From: Astragalus membranaceus
Lineage: Eukaryota; Streptophyta; Magnoliopsida; Fabales; Fabaceae
Direction of reading: 5' to 3'
NCBI GenBank assembly: GCA_039519185.1
Contig: CM076850.1
Coordinates: forward strand, 161,926,462-161,990,461
Length of the DNA: 64,000 bases
Below are positions 1 to 8,553 of this stretch, piece after piece. The position numbers and the translations under genes were made by a program. Within the stretch, counting starts at the first letter, position 1. Every line of letters starts with the position of its first letter. The notes beneath the pieces were generated by a model. That model saw nothing but the letters and a program-made list of their open reading frames with translations. It did not search any database and had not been told where the DNA came from.

Positions 1-389
1 GGATCTTCATGTGGAGATCCACCAAATTGACCAATTGTTTGCAACATTTGAAACATCATAGGTTTAAATTCAAAATGAACAGCATCAATTTGAGGTCTAG
101 CAATACTAGTTTGTATGTGCTGCTGGTCATATTGAGCATAGTCTCTCATAGGTCTATCTCTATCATTAATCATACCTATTGGTCCCATTTGAATGAATTG
201 TTGTCTGTGATCTGGTCCACCTTCAGTTTGTTGATGTGAATTTGGTCCTCCTCTTACTGAGACATCTTCACTGTGGTGAGACATTGTTCTGCAGTCTTGT
301 TGTCTTTGTCTTTGTTGTCTTAGCAATCTCCTAAATCTTCTCTCAATTTCTGGATCACAATCAAATTCTGGTGGTCTATCTCTGGGCAT
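1..389 (-). CDS. Gag N-terminus, Athila-type retrotransposon (partial)
   Basis: The minus strand is open from an ATG at 389-387 to the left edge of the window, about 129 codons. The product begins MPRDRPPEFD, followed by an Arg/Gln-rich stretch (RRLLRQQRQRQQD) and, near the edge, VHFEFKPMMFQMLQTIGQFG, which leads into the capsid-like gag core in Athila elements. The start is chosen because it is the first ATG after the primer-binding site and leader of the same element at 390-531. Gag packages the element RNA in cytoplasmic particles. The rest of gag and pol lie outside the window, so intactness cannot be judged. Family assignment rests on the gag start plus the tRNA-Asp-type primer site. Confidence 0.72.
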   Translation of the reverse strand, partial: MPRDRPPEFDCDPEIERRFRRLLRQQRQRQQDCRTMSHHSEDVSVRGGPNSHQQTEGGPDHRQQFIQMGPIGMINDRDRPMRDYAQYDQQHIQTSIARPQIDAVHFEFKPMMFQMLQTIGQFGGSPHED

Positions 390-507
390 AAACTAGTGTT
401 TCCACACTGAGTGTTTCTGCACTAAGTGTTTCTGCACAGAAAACAGAATACCAGTAGTACTAATAAAACACTAAATTAACAATCTAAACAACAAAATTTT
501 ACTATAA
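390..507 (-). other. Athila-A leader (5' UTR)
   Basis: This short untranslated leader joins the primer-binding site to gag. It contains three close copies of a short word of the type AGTGTTTC-x-GCAC (394-437), the same kind of word that recurs through the LTR of this element. Confidence 0.5.
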
Positions 508-525
508 TCCCCGGCAACGGCGCTA
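508..525 (-). other. Primer-binding site, tRNA-Asp type
   Basis: On the minus strand the 18 bases TAGCGCCGTTGCCGGGGA lie 6 bases downstream of the LTR end. They match the tRNA-Asp-complementary primer site characteristic of Athila elements at all but the second base, where the usual TGG start is TAG. This is where minus-strand DNA synthesis would be primed. Confidence 0.8.
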
Positions 526-531
526 AAAACT

Positions 532-2146
532 TGGTGTGGTTTATTATATGCAAGTATACATAGTCACACAAGTAATAAAGTGATAAGAAAGGTCGAACCC
601 ACAGGGATTATGTATTGTAAATTTTTGTAGTTCAAAGTGTACACTTAGTGTGTCTACACTATTCAGTATTTTTGGTTTGGAGTTTTCAAAGTAAGTAAAA
701 TAATAATAAGCAATAAAATGTGTGAGAAATCAGTTGGAAAAAGTAGTTGAGATGTTTTCACCAAGTACTTTACTTCTAAGTGTTTTAATGGAGTATGTAG
801 TGTGGGAACACTGGATGTAAGTGCATCAGTTTGTGCCTTTCAGCACTTCTCTTCAGAGTTTCATTACAAGCTCTTATGATCTTTGTTTTTTACAGTAAAG
901 AAAGGTTTGTCAATTCCTCCCTTGCCTCCTAACAATGATCCAAGTTGCTAAATAGGTTCACTCTTGTAATTTTATTATCCTAAGGACTATGCTATCCTAT
1001 GTCTAGGTTTTAGCATGTGTTTAACAAAGTTTCCTTTATTAAATACTTGTCCCTATTAACTCTTGAGTTCATAAATGAAGCCCATGTCTGCTGCTACAAG
1101 TTTTACCTATTCTAAAGTGGTCAATTCCAGAATAAGTTGAAAGAAGTGTTATGCAAGAGTTTAAAGTGTTTACACTACATAAACCATAATAACATATTTA
1201 GAAGTTCATTACAAGGTTAGAACATCTCAACTTAAGGGAATTTAGCTCATGTTACTCATGTTATAAAGCAAAGAATGTGCAAAGAACATAAGTAAATGAA
1301 TAATAAAGCAAAAGAACTTAAAAGAGTAGAGATTACTTGAATAGAAGATCTTTTGCATTAAGTTCCCAAGTTGAAGTACAATAAAGATTTCTTACACGAA
1401 TTTCTTCAAAGTAGAAGTGAAGGGAATGGTTGTCAAGCACTTCCTCACCTTCCTCTCCTTAGAAACTTGAAATGAAAATAAACTAAACCTAAACTAAGCG
1501 AAAAGATAAAGGATTTAAAGATGTGAAAGATGATAGAAGATAGGATTCTTTTCTTGTGAAGATATGATATCTATTTATAGGCTTGAAAGCTTTCCTCTTG
1601 CAAGGGGTTTCCTTTTGCGTGAAAGATCAGCTGAGGAGACCGAACATGGTTAATTTGTTGACAACCAATTAAGCAAGTTGCAAAGGTTTGGTCGCTTGCA
1701 TGCATAACAAAAGATGAGGTCCATTGGAGAAGTGCCACATGTCTTTTAGATAAGTTTGAGTCTTGCAACTTGATTTTTATGTGTATCGCCGACTTCAGCA
1801 AGTGGCTCAGCTCCAGGTGACTAGGCATGACGTCACTAATCAAGTGTGGAAGCATTGAAATGGTCTTTGGATGTTTTGGTATAAACTGCAGAATTTTAGC
1901 AGGTGTTGGCAGTGTTTCCACTCCTGATGTTGGCAGTGTTCCCACTCCTGCAGTAGCTGCACTGAACAAAAACATCAAACCTAACAAGATGTGTGCATTT
2001 TGCCTAGATCATTGCCCTTTATCCATTTGAATATTTAGAATGCTGTTCCTTGATAAATAAGCTATAAATATATATAAATGTTCTTGAAAATAAGCAATAA
2101 CTCAAGCTTGATTGTATGAATAACTCTATATAAAATAGAGTTATCA
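532..2146 (-). repeat. 5' LTR of Athila-A
   Basis: On the minus strand the LTR starts TGATAACTC at 2146 and ends in ACACCA at 532, next to the primer site. The length of about 1.6 kb is usual for Athila. It contains the conserved phrase GGTCGAACCCACAGGGA read on the plus strand (591-607). The right-hand boundary cuts into the integrase reading frame of another retrotransposon, so Athila-A inserted into that element. The partner LTR and the second copy of the target duplication (expected TACTT, 2147-2151) lie outside the window. Open frames inside it (for example 1571-1987) show no family resemblance and are taken as chance. Confidence 0.78.
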
Positions 2147-2600
2147 TACTTCAGTGCGAACCTCAACTGGGGCAACTCCTTTCTCTCTGGTATACGGGTC
2201 AGAGGCGGTCCTCCCAATCGAGGTTGAGATACCATTCCTACGGGTACTCATGGAAGCTAAACTAGAAGAAGCAGAGTGGGTGCAGGCTCGTCTGGATCAG
2301 CTAAACCTCATTGAGGAAAAAAGAATTGCAACTTTGTGTCATGGGCAGCTGTACCAACAGAGAATGAGAACAGCTTTTGACAAGAAAGTCCGACACCGTG
2401 AATTCAAGCAGGGAGATTTGGTGCTTAAGAAGATCTTGCCCATCCAGACTGATCCCCGAGGGAAATGGACACCCACTTATGACGGCCCGTATGTGGTCAA
2501 GAAAGCCTTTTCTGGAGGAGCACTGATACTCACGAACATGGACGAAGAGGATTTAAGGAACCGAGTCAATTCCGATCAAGTGAAGAAGTATTATGCCTGA
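2147..2600 (+). pseudogene. Integrase C-terminus, Tat-lineage retrotransposon (truncated by Athila-A)
   Basis: The frame is open from the insertion junction to TGA at 2598-2600 and encodes the last ~150 residues of a Ty3/gypsy integrase. It starts in RTSTGATPFSLVYG, the conserved end of the catalytic core. It continues through the GDLVLKK motif and the WTPTYDGPYVV segment that form the C-terminal DNA-binding part, and ends at DQVKKYYA. The same region of the Ogre-like element on the opposite strand (13003-13400) is closely similar up to GDLVLKK. Everything upstream (gag, protease, RT, RNase H, integrase core) has been separated by the Athila insertion and lies left of the window. There are no internal stops. 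Confidence 0.85.
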
Positions 2601-3609
2601 AAGAAATAGACGAAAAAAGAGAAAGACAAGCCAAGTAAGAGTTAGCTCGCTAGGTTGAAAACCCGAAAGGGCGGCCTAGGCAAAATCAGAGCGACCCGGT
2701 GGATTGAAAACCCGCAAAGGGCGATCCAGGCAAAAATTAGGGTCAGAAAACTTGGGCATGAAAAGTAAAGAAAGGCATACAACTCCCCTGAAGACTTGGA
2801 TGAGGGAGTGATCAAGGTCAAGGACATAAATGTTTAGCACTGTTCCACAGAGACGGACAGTCAGAATTTAACTTCTCTCTTTTTTCGTGTCTTTTTATAG
2901 TTTAAACTTTCAAGTGTAATAAACAATCGGCGTAACTTCTTGTGCGACCGGTTTCCACATTAATAAAGTTCAACTTTCTCATATCTGTTCACTCTTTTAT
3001 TTTCTGCTTTTTTTTGCTCAAAATAAACGTTTTATAATGATGGTGGTGATGACCTGTAAAACATGTGCATAAATCATGGAGCATTACAATTATTGCAAAG
3101 TCCCTAAAGGTCGCGAAAAAAAGCAATTCCCCAAAACCAGTTAATCATGCAAGAGAAAGCGATTGCACTCACGATGGCTTCAAACGGCGAAGTCAATGCC
3201 AACATGCACTCGGCCCATGAGCCCCGCAATTCCAGTGGGTTCCTCAGTCTCGTGCCATGAGTGTCGCGGGTTGGCTGAATCAGCAAAAATAAGCCAAAAG
3301 AGCAAAAGAGCAAAAGAAAAAACAAACGATCAGAAAAAGAAAGCTGATTAAAGAATGAAAAGCCAAGAAAAAAACAAACAGTCCGAAAAAAGAAAGCTGA
3401 CAAAAGAAACGAAGAATCAAGAATAGCATCCCATTGCATTCATCATTCCGCTAAATCATCACATCGTATGCACTCACATGACATGCATTCGCATAACGGA
3501 CTTTGCATAGCATGCATTCATATTCCATGCACCATGTCTTGCATCTGCTAACGTGTGCAGGTGTCCTGGATCAGTGCAATGGCATTGATCATCAATCAGA
3601 GCAAGCTGA
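2601..3609 (+). other. Tat-A 3' untranslated region, left part
   Basis: This is non-coding sequence between pol and the 3' LTR of the Tat element. Near its start a phrase of the type GAAAACCCG-AAAGGGCG-CC-AGGCAAAA is repeated twice (2655-2735). Its distal end (3548-3609) carries one unit of a roughly 70-bp tandem repeat (GTCCTGGATCAGTGCAATGG). The next unit lies on the far side of the CACTA transposon at 7831-7906. No credible coding frame was seen. Confidence 0.6.
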
Positions 3610-3850
3610 CACTAGTGCAAAAAAGGCCTTTTGAATCGGTTATTTGGCACAATTGGAGTCGGTTATTTGCCGATTCGAATACTGCCGATTCTAAATGTAG
3701 GGACATTTTGAATCGGTTAAATAACCGATTCAAAATGTAACATTTTAAATCGGTTATATAGATAACCGATTCGAAATGTCACCTTTAAAAAGGACATTTA
3801 AAATCGGTTCTATAGATAACCGATTTGAAATGTCACCTTTTTTAAAAAAA
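3610..3850 (+). repeat. CACTA-1 left terminal and subterminal repeats
   Basis: After the terminal CACTAGTGC there are at least seven copies, in both orientations, of a 10-base word AATCGGTTAT/ATAACCGATT. Several are arranged as head-to-head hairpins such as AATCGGTTATATAGATAACCG. CACTA transposases bind clustered subterminal words of this sort. Confidence 0.8.
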
Positions 3851-4088
3851 AAAATTAAAAGTTTCTCTCTAAACCCCTTTCAGTTCAGCAATCTAAAAGA
3901 AGCTAATTGAGGCCCAAGACATGTATATAATGACATAGTAACATATAAAAGATCAAAATTTATCAACTCATCTATAACAAGAATTTAATGTCGTAACAAG
4001 ATCCTTCTAATAAACAAAACAAAATGTTATAATACATATCTATATCATGATTTTCTTTTGATAACATTAAGACCACCCATGAAGGGCC

Positions 4089-4334
4089 TCAAGGGCTCAG
4101 GAATAAGGACAGAACCATCTTCTTGTTGGTAATTCTCAAGTAGACATATAACCATCTTCTTGGGAATCCATTAGCTGGCCAATTTTGGACAGAAACATTA
4201 GGCGTTGGTTGTTGTATGCCAGCAGGATACTTGAGATCCACACCATTAAATTTAGCTGCAGCAGCCATCAGAAGAGACTGTTGCTGTGCTAGCATGGCAA
4301 GCTGCTGTTGATGCATAGCCTCACAGTCATACAC
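4089..4334 (-). pseudogene. Captured Gln/Ala-rich fragment, possibly ARF-GAP AGD5-like
   Basis: The minus-strand frame reads MHQQQLAMLAQQQSLLMAAA, then KYPAGIQQPTPNVSVQNWPA, and then loses resemblance to any known family. Low-complexity Gln/Ala followed by a Pro-rich stretch resembles the C-terminal tail of plant ARF GTPase-activating proteins of the AGD5 type, recalled rather than searched. It directly follows the last phospholipase D piece on the same strand. No GAP zinc-finger domain is present, so no activity is expected. Another Gln-rich protein could be the donor. Confidence 0.45.
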
Positions 4335-5014
4335 CTTGTGGACAGAATGAGCCTTTCATGCCAACTTCAACTAAGGCCTTGTAAACTGTCTGGTACATCA
4401 TTTGCATTGTTTTATTCTGAAAAAAAAATTACGAAAATCCAGAGTGAGAAATGCAAGACAAGAATTAAGCACTCATGTCAATCAGCACATTCTTCCCACA
4501 TACTAGGTTCTGTAAAAACAGTGATGTTTTAACACAGTCAAACTACATAGGATGGCTAAGTATGAAAGCAAAAAGAAAAAGAAAACTCTTTTAGTTCACC
4601 TTATTTATCGCATCTTTTGGTTCCTTTGGAAATCCCTTAACAGAATTCGAATCAATTGAACAAAATATCTGCATTAAAAGGTATACACAATCAATAGTGT
4701 AAATGAAAAAAATAAATTACTAGTAGAAAAGTTAAATATATATTAGGTACTAATTGACTAAATACCTGAACATGCCAAGCTTCAGGATTATCATCACCAA
4801 CACTAGGAACATCAGATACCTTGATAATGTCCAAGATTCGATCTAGCTTGAGCAATGCATCATCAAATGAACTCTTCAATTTTTTTATCCCTGATGGTTT
4901 TGCAGCTCTTAACCAGCGCTCCTCAAAGTTTGTCAAAACATCGTAAGCTGCTGGACCATCAATTTTAGAATGCAAGTCATGCCATGGCTCTCGCGGACAG
5001 CCACCGGTACTACC
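4335..5014 (-). pseudogene. Captured phospholipase D (beta/gamma type) exons
   Basis: Four consecutive exon pieces can be read on the minus strand with their introns. The exon at about 4766-5014 encodes GGCPREPWHDLHSKIDGPAA and then YDVLTNFEERW...PEAWHVQ, a conserved plant PLD segment just before the second catalytic half. The exon at about 4600-4668 gives SIDSNSVKGFPKEPKDA. The exon at 4471-4509 gives NLVCGKNVLIDMS and is then broken. The piece at about 4337-4421 gives TMQMMYQTVYKALVEVG. Intron edges follow GT..AG, for example CAG|GTATTT at 4766. The order matches PLD but large parts, including both HKD catalytic motifs, are missing. This cannot be a working lipase. Confidence 0.85.
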
Positions 5015-5110
5015 CTATCATTGAGTAGTCCACATCATCAGAATAGAATGGTCTTGTTTCATTCCTATTCATTAGTTGTTTATTAAATGTTTGATGAGAA
5101 AATAAGAGAT

Positions 5111-5240
5111 TACCGTGAAAGTAGGGTTGTGATAGTCATCCTTATGCACTGTCTGCAGTGTTCTCTTTTCAGCTTCCTCTTCTTCCTTTTCCTTTCTTTC
5201 TCTTTCTCTGCTAGCCCTTTGAGTTCTTGGTTAGTTCCTC
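5111..5240 (-). pseudogene. Captured PLD upstream exon fused to a charged coiled segment
   Basis: On the minus strand the end of this piece reads TLQTVHKDDYHNPTFT followed by a GT splice donor near 5115, which is the PLD exon immediately upstream of the one at 4766-5014. Just before it the same open frame reads ELKGLAEKERERKEKEEEEA, a highly charged segment that is not part of PLD. It looks like a piece of a further unidentified gene joined in frame. The join suggests stepwise capture within one transcription unit. Confidence 0.6.
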
Positions 5241-5241
5241 T

Positions 5242-5433
5242 TTAAAAGTGTTGAAGCACCTCACAAGTAAAGAAAAGAAAAGAGTTAGTGATCCAAAACA
5301 AACCAGCGTATCTCTTCTTGCTAATCAGGAGATATGGATAGTAAATCTTCTCAAATTCAAGTTTGATGGGCTTCACAATCAAAGTGATAAGAAGCACATA
5401 AGGAAAAATCAACAAAACAAATAAACAAAACAA
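5242..5433 (-). pseudogene. POLD1: Captured DNA polymerase delta catalytic subunit fragment
   Basis: The minus strand encodes VKPIKLEFEKIYYPYLLISK followed by KRYAGLFW, a highly conserved stretch of the B-family polymerase domain of DNA polymerase delta around its KKRYAGL motif. Flanking residues (FLFFTCEVLQHF and the hydrophobic start) look like translated intron. Only about 30 residues are recognisable and no catalytic aspartates are present. It lies between the midasin and PLD pieces on the same strand. Confidence 0.8.
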
Positions 5434-5498
5434 TCAATTTCAAACACATTTATACAAAAATAGAGTCTCAATAAAATCAACCAGGAAAATCTTAGCTC

Positions 5499-6108
5499 TT
5501 AGTTGCTTCCATCGCTATCTCTAACTGAAGGCCCAGATTCATACTTCTCTTTCATATCATTGGGAGTCTCATCTTCATTCTTGTCCCAAATTTTCTCTCC
5601 AACTGCTTCACTATCTGGTCCAGTAGGTCCCATCTCAGACTCAAGTTCTTCATTTTCACCATCAGAATCTTCATTTTCTCCAGAGTCCTCACTAAGGCTT
5701 ACTGCATCAGCCTGAAAATCCTGTTCCATCTCAATCCCTGTATTATTGTTATTTGGCACATCCCTGGAGTCATCTTGTTTTTCCATTTGCTGCAGCATTG
5801 ACAAAAGAACATGATGAATAACTTGAGAAACCAAATCTGAGAGACGGACTACCAGATCATGCAAAAATATAAGCCACTGCACTAACCTGTTCACGTGTTC
5901 CCAGCAGCTGATCTTCATCAGTAATCTAATCACTGACATCGTTTAATCCAACACCCTCCCCCATGCCAGTTCCACTTACTGATCTGTGCATAGCTAAGAA
6001 ATTTTTCAGGAGCTCATCACAGAAAAAATGTGGAGGAGCTAATGCAGTGACAGCTTTCGACCCCCCAATTAGGTAACAATCCAATGATTCTTGTGATTGT
6101 GTTTCCAT
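5499..6108 (-). pseudogene. MDN1: Captured midasin (MDN1) fragment with intron
   Basis: Midasin is the giant AAA-ATPase that releases assembly factors from pre-60S ribosomes. Two exons of its acidic linker are recognisable on the minus strand. About 5889-6108 reads SQESLDCYLIGGSKAVTALA and then GTGMGEGVGLNDVSD. An intron with GT..AG edges spans about 5794-5888. About 5499-5793 reads MEQDFQADAVSLSEDSGENE, then MGPTGPDSEAVGEKIWDKNE and KYESGPSV. An in-frame TAG follows NDVSD, before ITDEDQLLGTREQ, so the captured copy is broken even if spliced. The AAA modules and MIDAS domain are absent. Confidence 0.85.
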
Positions 6109-6540
6109 AAATATAAGGCCATAGGTAAGTATGCAAATCTAACGCAACTCACACAGACTATCAAATAATTCCTGCATTATTAAAACATTGTAGCAACAAC
6201 AACTATCCTAATAAAATCATTTAACTTCTGCTGCCACATGCATTTATAAGTAGGAAGCTGATTGGAAATGATAATGAGCAAGGTTCCAATGTTGATTTAT
6301 CATCACTGTCCAAAAATGATTGGCAGATGATTGGAAAATCTAATATGCAAATGTGAATGCTCACAACATGAAAGTAGATGAACTCTCAAATTATATTCAA
6401 GGATTTAAAACAACAAAGAAAAAAAACGATTTAGTTATCTTATCTACTATTGTGAAAAACAACCACAAAAATTGAAGGGCAAACTAAAGAGGGTTCAGTC
6501 CCTCCTCCTATCACAAGAAATGAGGAGACTTACTAATATC

Positions 6541-6595
6541 CATTTTGAGGCCACCAAATTTCTCTTGCCCAGCAGTATCCCAGCAGTAGAAGCTG
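6541..6595 (-). pseudogene. Captured Ran GTPase exon fragment
   Basis: The minus strand reads FYCWDTAGQEKFGGL directly after a splice-acceptor-like GTTTCAG. This is the switch II region (WDTAGQE) of the nuclear transport GTPase Ran. Downstream residues diverge (KMDIS instead of the Ran continuation). Only about 15 residues are present, enough for identity because WDTAGQEKFGGL is specific to Ran among small GTPases. It sits immediately downstream of the ABCB piece on the same strand. Confidence 0.72.
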
Positions 6596-6611
6596 AAACC
6601 GAACAAAAGAG

Positions 6612-6955
6612 TTAAACAATGTTGCCAGCTTGAGAAAGAGCTTCTTGGCTCTTACCAGAGAGCTTAGCCATAGTAGTGGTATGAATGGCTACAATAACAG
6701 CTATCATAGGAACTACAGCAAGAGTGACCAAACCCAATTGCCAAACAGCACTGAATTCCACAATAAAACCAGAAACAAAAGTAGCTATGTAGTGAATGAA
6801 ATTTCCCAACTGCAGATCAACCACACAACACAATTAAAAAAACTAGTCCAATCTAAGAAAACAATAACAGTTGTTGATTCAGTATTCACTCACCTTCTCA
6901 CTAATGGCATCTTGGACCATGACAGCATCAGTGTTGATAGCAAAAACTTGTCCGT
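6612..6955 (-). pseudogene. Captured ABCB-type transporter exons (P-glycoprotein family)
   Basis: Two adjacent exons with their intron are readable on the minus strand. About 6894-6955 encodes FAINTDAVMVQDAISEK followed by a GT donor. About 6612-6812 encodes LGNFIHYIATFVSGFIVEFS, then VWQLGLVTLAVVPMIAV and KLSGKSQEALSQAGNIV, ending at a stop. This is the first transmembrane domain, helices 2-3 and the adjoining intracellular loop, of plant ABCB1-like auxin transporters. No nucleotide-binding domain is present. It is the most upstream captured piece relative to the presumed promoter at 7213-7560. Confidence 0.85.
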
Positions 6956-7212
6956 TTTACATTTACTTCATTTCCTTTAGCTTCCTCCTTTTGCTCAATG
7001 GAAGACAAGATCCTCCACGATGCTCTTCGAGCACCAATCAGAACATTTTAAACCAACATCAGAACACCAAACCAAATTTCCCCACAATCTAAACACCCTT
7101 CCTATAATTTTTTCATTACTATAAAAAACCGTGAAATGGGAACTAGAAATTAAATCTATGACTATGTAAGTAAAAATAAAACCCTAGAAATTAGAAAATA
7201 GAAAAAGGGGTA

Positions 7213-7560
7213 CCTGAAGAAATGGGAACCGTTGATAGCGAGCTAGGAACGCTGACGGCGAGTTAGGAACGGCGACGACGACGACGAGATACAGAGGAAC
7301 AGCGAGGTGAACAGCGTGAGGCGGAGATGAACAGATCGAGTGCGACAGAGTGAGAGAGTGAACAGAGTGTGTGGGAGTGAGAGAGTGAACAGAGTGCTGG
7401 TGGGGGAGAGGCGGAGAAGAACAGAGTGAGTGCGACGGAGTGAGGGAGTGAGACGGTGAACGGAGTGTGTGGGAGTGAGGGAATGAGGAACTGAAATTTT
7501 AGGTTTCAGTGAAACATGAGCGCGAATGAGAGAGATCGAGGGAGTGTGAAAATTTTGGGA
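7213..7560 (-). promoter_or_regulatory. GC-rich leader of the CACTA-1 chimeric transcription unit
   Basis: This block is much richer in G/C and purines than its surroundings and carries repeated phrases such as GAGTGAACAGAGTG. On the minus strand it ends at TTCTTCAG|GTACCCC (about 7212), a good splice donor, after which the captured exons follow. It looks like a first exon or 5' UTR, possibly captured, from which the minus-strand chimera could be transcribed. No TATA box was assigned. Confidence 0.4.
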
Positions 7561-7579
7561 TTTTTTAGTGAAAAACAGA

Positions 7580-7830
7580 CTTTAAGAATCGGTTGTTTAA
7601 GCAACCGATTCCAAATTAATGGTTTCAGAATCGGTTGTTTACACAACCGATTCCAAATGTCTAAATATGCACATTTGGAATCGGTTGTTTAAACACCCGA
7701 TTCCAAATGAATCAAAACATCTCCCAAACACCAACTTATTTGCAAAATTGCCACGGCGCCTACATTTTGAATCGGTTATCCAAACAACCGATTCCAAATG
7801 GTGCTTCTTATTCCAAATTTTGCACTAGTG
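7580..7830 (-). repeat. CACTA-1 right terminal and subterminal repeats
   Basis: Head-to-head copies of GAATCGGTTGTTTA and ACAACCGATTCC (7588-7800) precede the terminal GCACTAGTG. The words match those at the left end with one diagnostic change, GGTTGT on this side for GGTTAT on the left. The two ends are therefore related but not identical. Confidence 0.8.
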
Positions 7831-8540
7831 TAGCCTGAGCAGACATCCTGGATCAGTGCAATGGTATTGATCATCAATCAAGAGAAAGCTGAAGAAAAGT
7901 CCGCTAACCTGAGCAGGCATCCTGGATCGGTGTGGAAGCGTTGACCGACTAAAGGAAACCAACTGGATTTTGGAATCCCCTTTGGACCCACGTGTCCCCA
8001 GCAAGATTGACTTCACCTTGTATTCGAGCTGCAGGTAAGTCCCCCTGACCTCAATAGGTCCAGTCGAAGAGGATAGCTGTGTTAGCCTAAAACATGGCGC
8101 AGTCCTAGGGAAATATCGAGATCCAGACTTGATATAGTACCCTCCCCTGGTCGCTCTCAAGACCATCCCTTTGGAGCCCACGTGCTCCCAGGCCCAAGTG
8201 CAAGCTCGGATCATTCGCGATTCGTTAAAAGGCTTTAGGCAGCCTCTGTCGCCGGCTTAACGATGGCCGGCACCCTTTTGCTTCCCTTTTTATTGCTTTC
8301 TTTATTGCTTTCCGCTAGCTTATTGAGGGTTGACACCATTTAGTTTCCTGCTTACTGAGAGTTGACGATTCATCCATTGCATTCACCTCGGGCTAACACC
8401 CAATAAAAATAGAAAAAGAAAAAAGAGGAAAATTCGGGTTTCCCTAAGTAGACAAAATCGGTATAATTTCTGAATTCTTTATCTTCATTTTGCCTTGGAA
8501 TATGTTTCGGCCAATTCATATTCCTCGTTAAAGTTCAGAT
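7831..8540 (+). other. Tat-A 3' untranslated region, right part
   Basis: This continues the Tat-A 3' UTR after the CACTA insertion. The phrase CATCCTGGATCAGTGCAATG seen at 3560 recurs at 7848, and a diverged third unit starts at 7919. The remainder is non-coding, with a segment near 8240-8400 (GGCTTTAGGCAGCC, GTTGACGATTCATCC) followed by an A-rich stretch. A minus-strand open frame at 7825-8214 shows no family resemblance. Confidence 0.55.
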
Positions 8541-8553
8541 AAAGAGGGGCAGC
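8541..8553 (+). other. Polypurine tract of Tat-A
   Basis: AAAGAGGGGCAGC immediately precedes the LTR start TGTCATACCC. This is the standard site for plus-strand priming in Tat/Ogre elements. Confidence 0.75.

Larger units (their letters stand above)
3610..7830. mobile_element. CACTA-1, gene-capturing CACTA transposon
   Basis: The element begins CACTAGTGCAAAAAAGGCC at 3610 and ends with the inverted form, GCACTAGTG at 7822-7830, giving CACTA-type terminal inverted repeats. Both ends carry many subterminal copies of AATCGGTTAT and its complement ATAACCGATT (3630-3840 and 7580-7800), the expected transposase-binding arrangement. No transposase was found, so the element is non-autonomous. The interior holds exon-sized fragments of at least five unrelated host genes, all reading on the minus strand, behind a GC-rich leader near 7213-7560. 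The flanking trinucleotides TGA and TAG do not match, so the 3-bp target duplication is degenerate or lost. It sits between tandem units in the 3' UTR of Tat-A. Confidence 0.85.

Noticed and set aside
1571..2030. Opposed frames within the Athila-A LTR (minus 138 codons, plus 67 codons)
   Set aside because: Neither shows a domain and both lie wholly within the LTR. The in-frame repeats come from the AGTGTT words.
3104..3439. Minus-strand hydrophobic frame in the Tat-A 3' UTR
   Set aside because: Phe/Leu-rich translation of an A-rich plus strand, with no signal for a real gene and no relation to neighbours.
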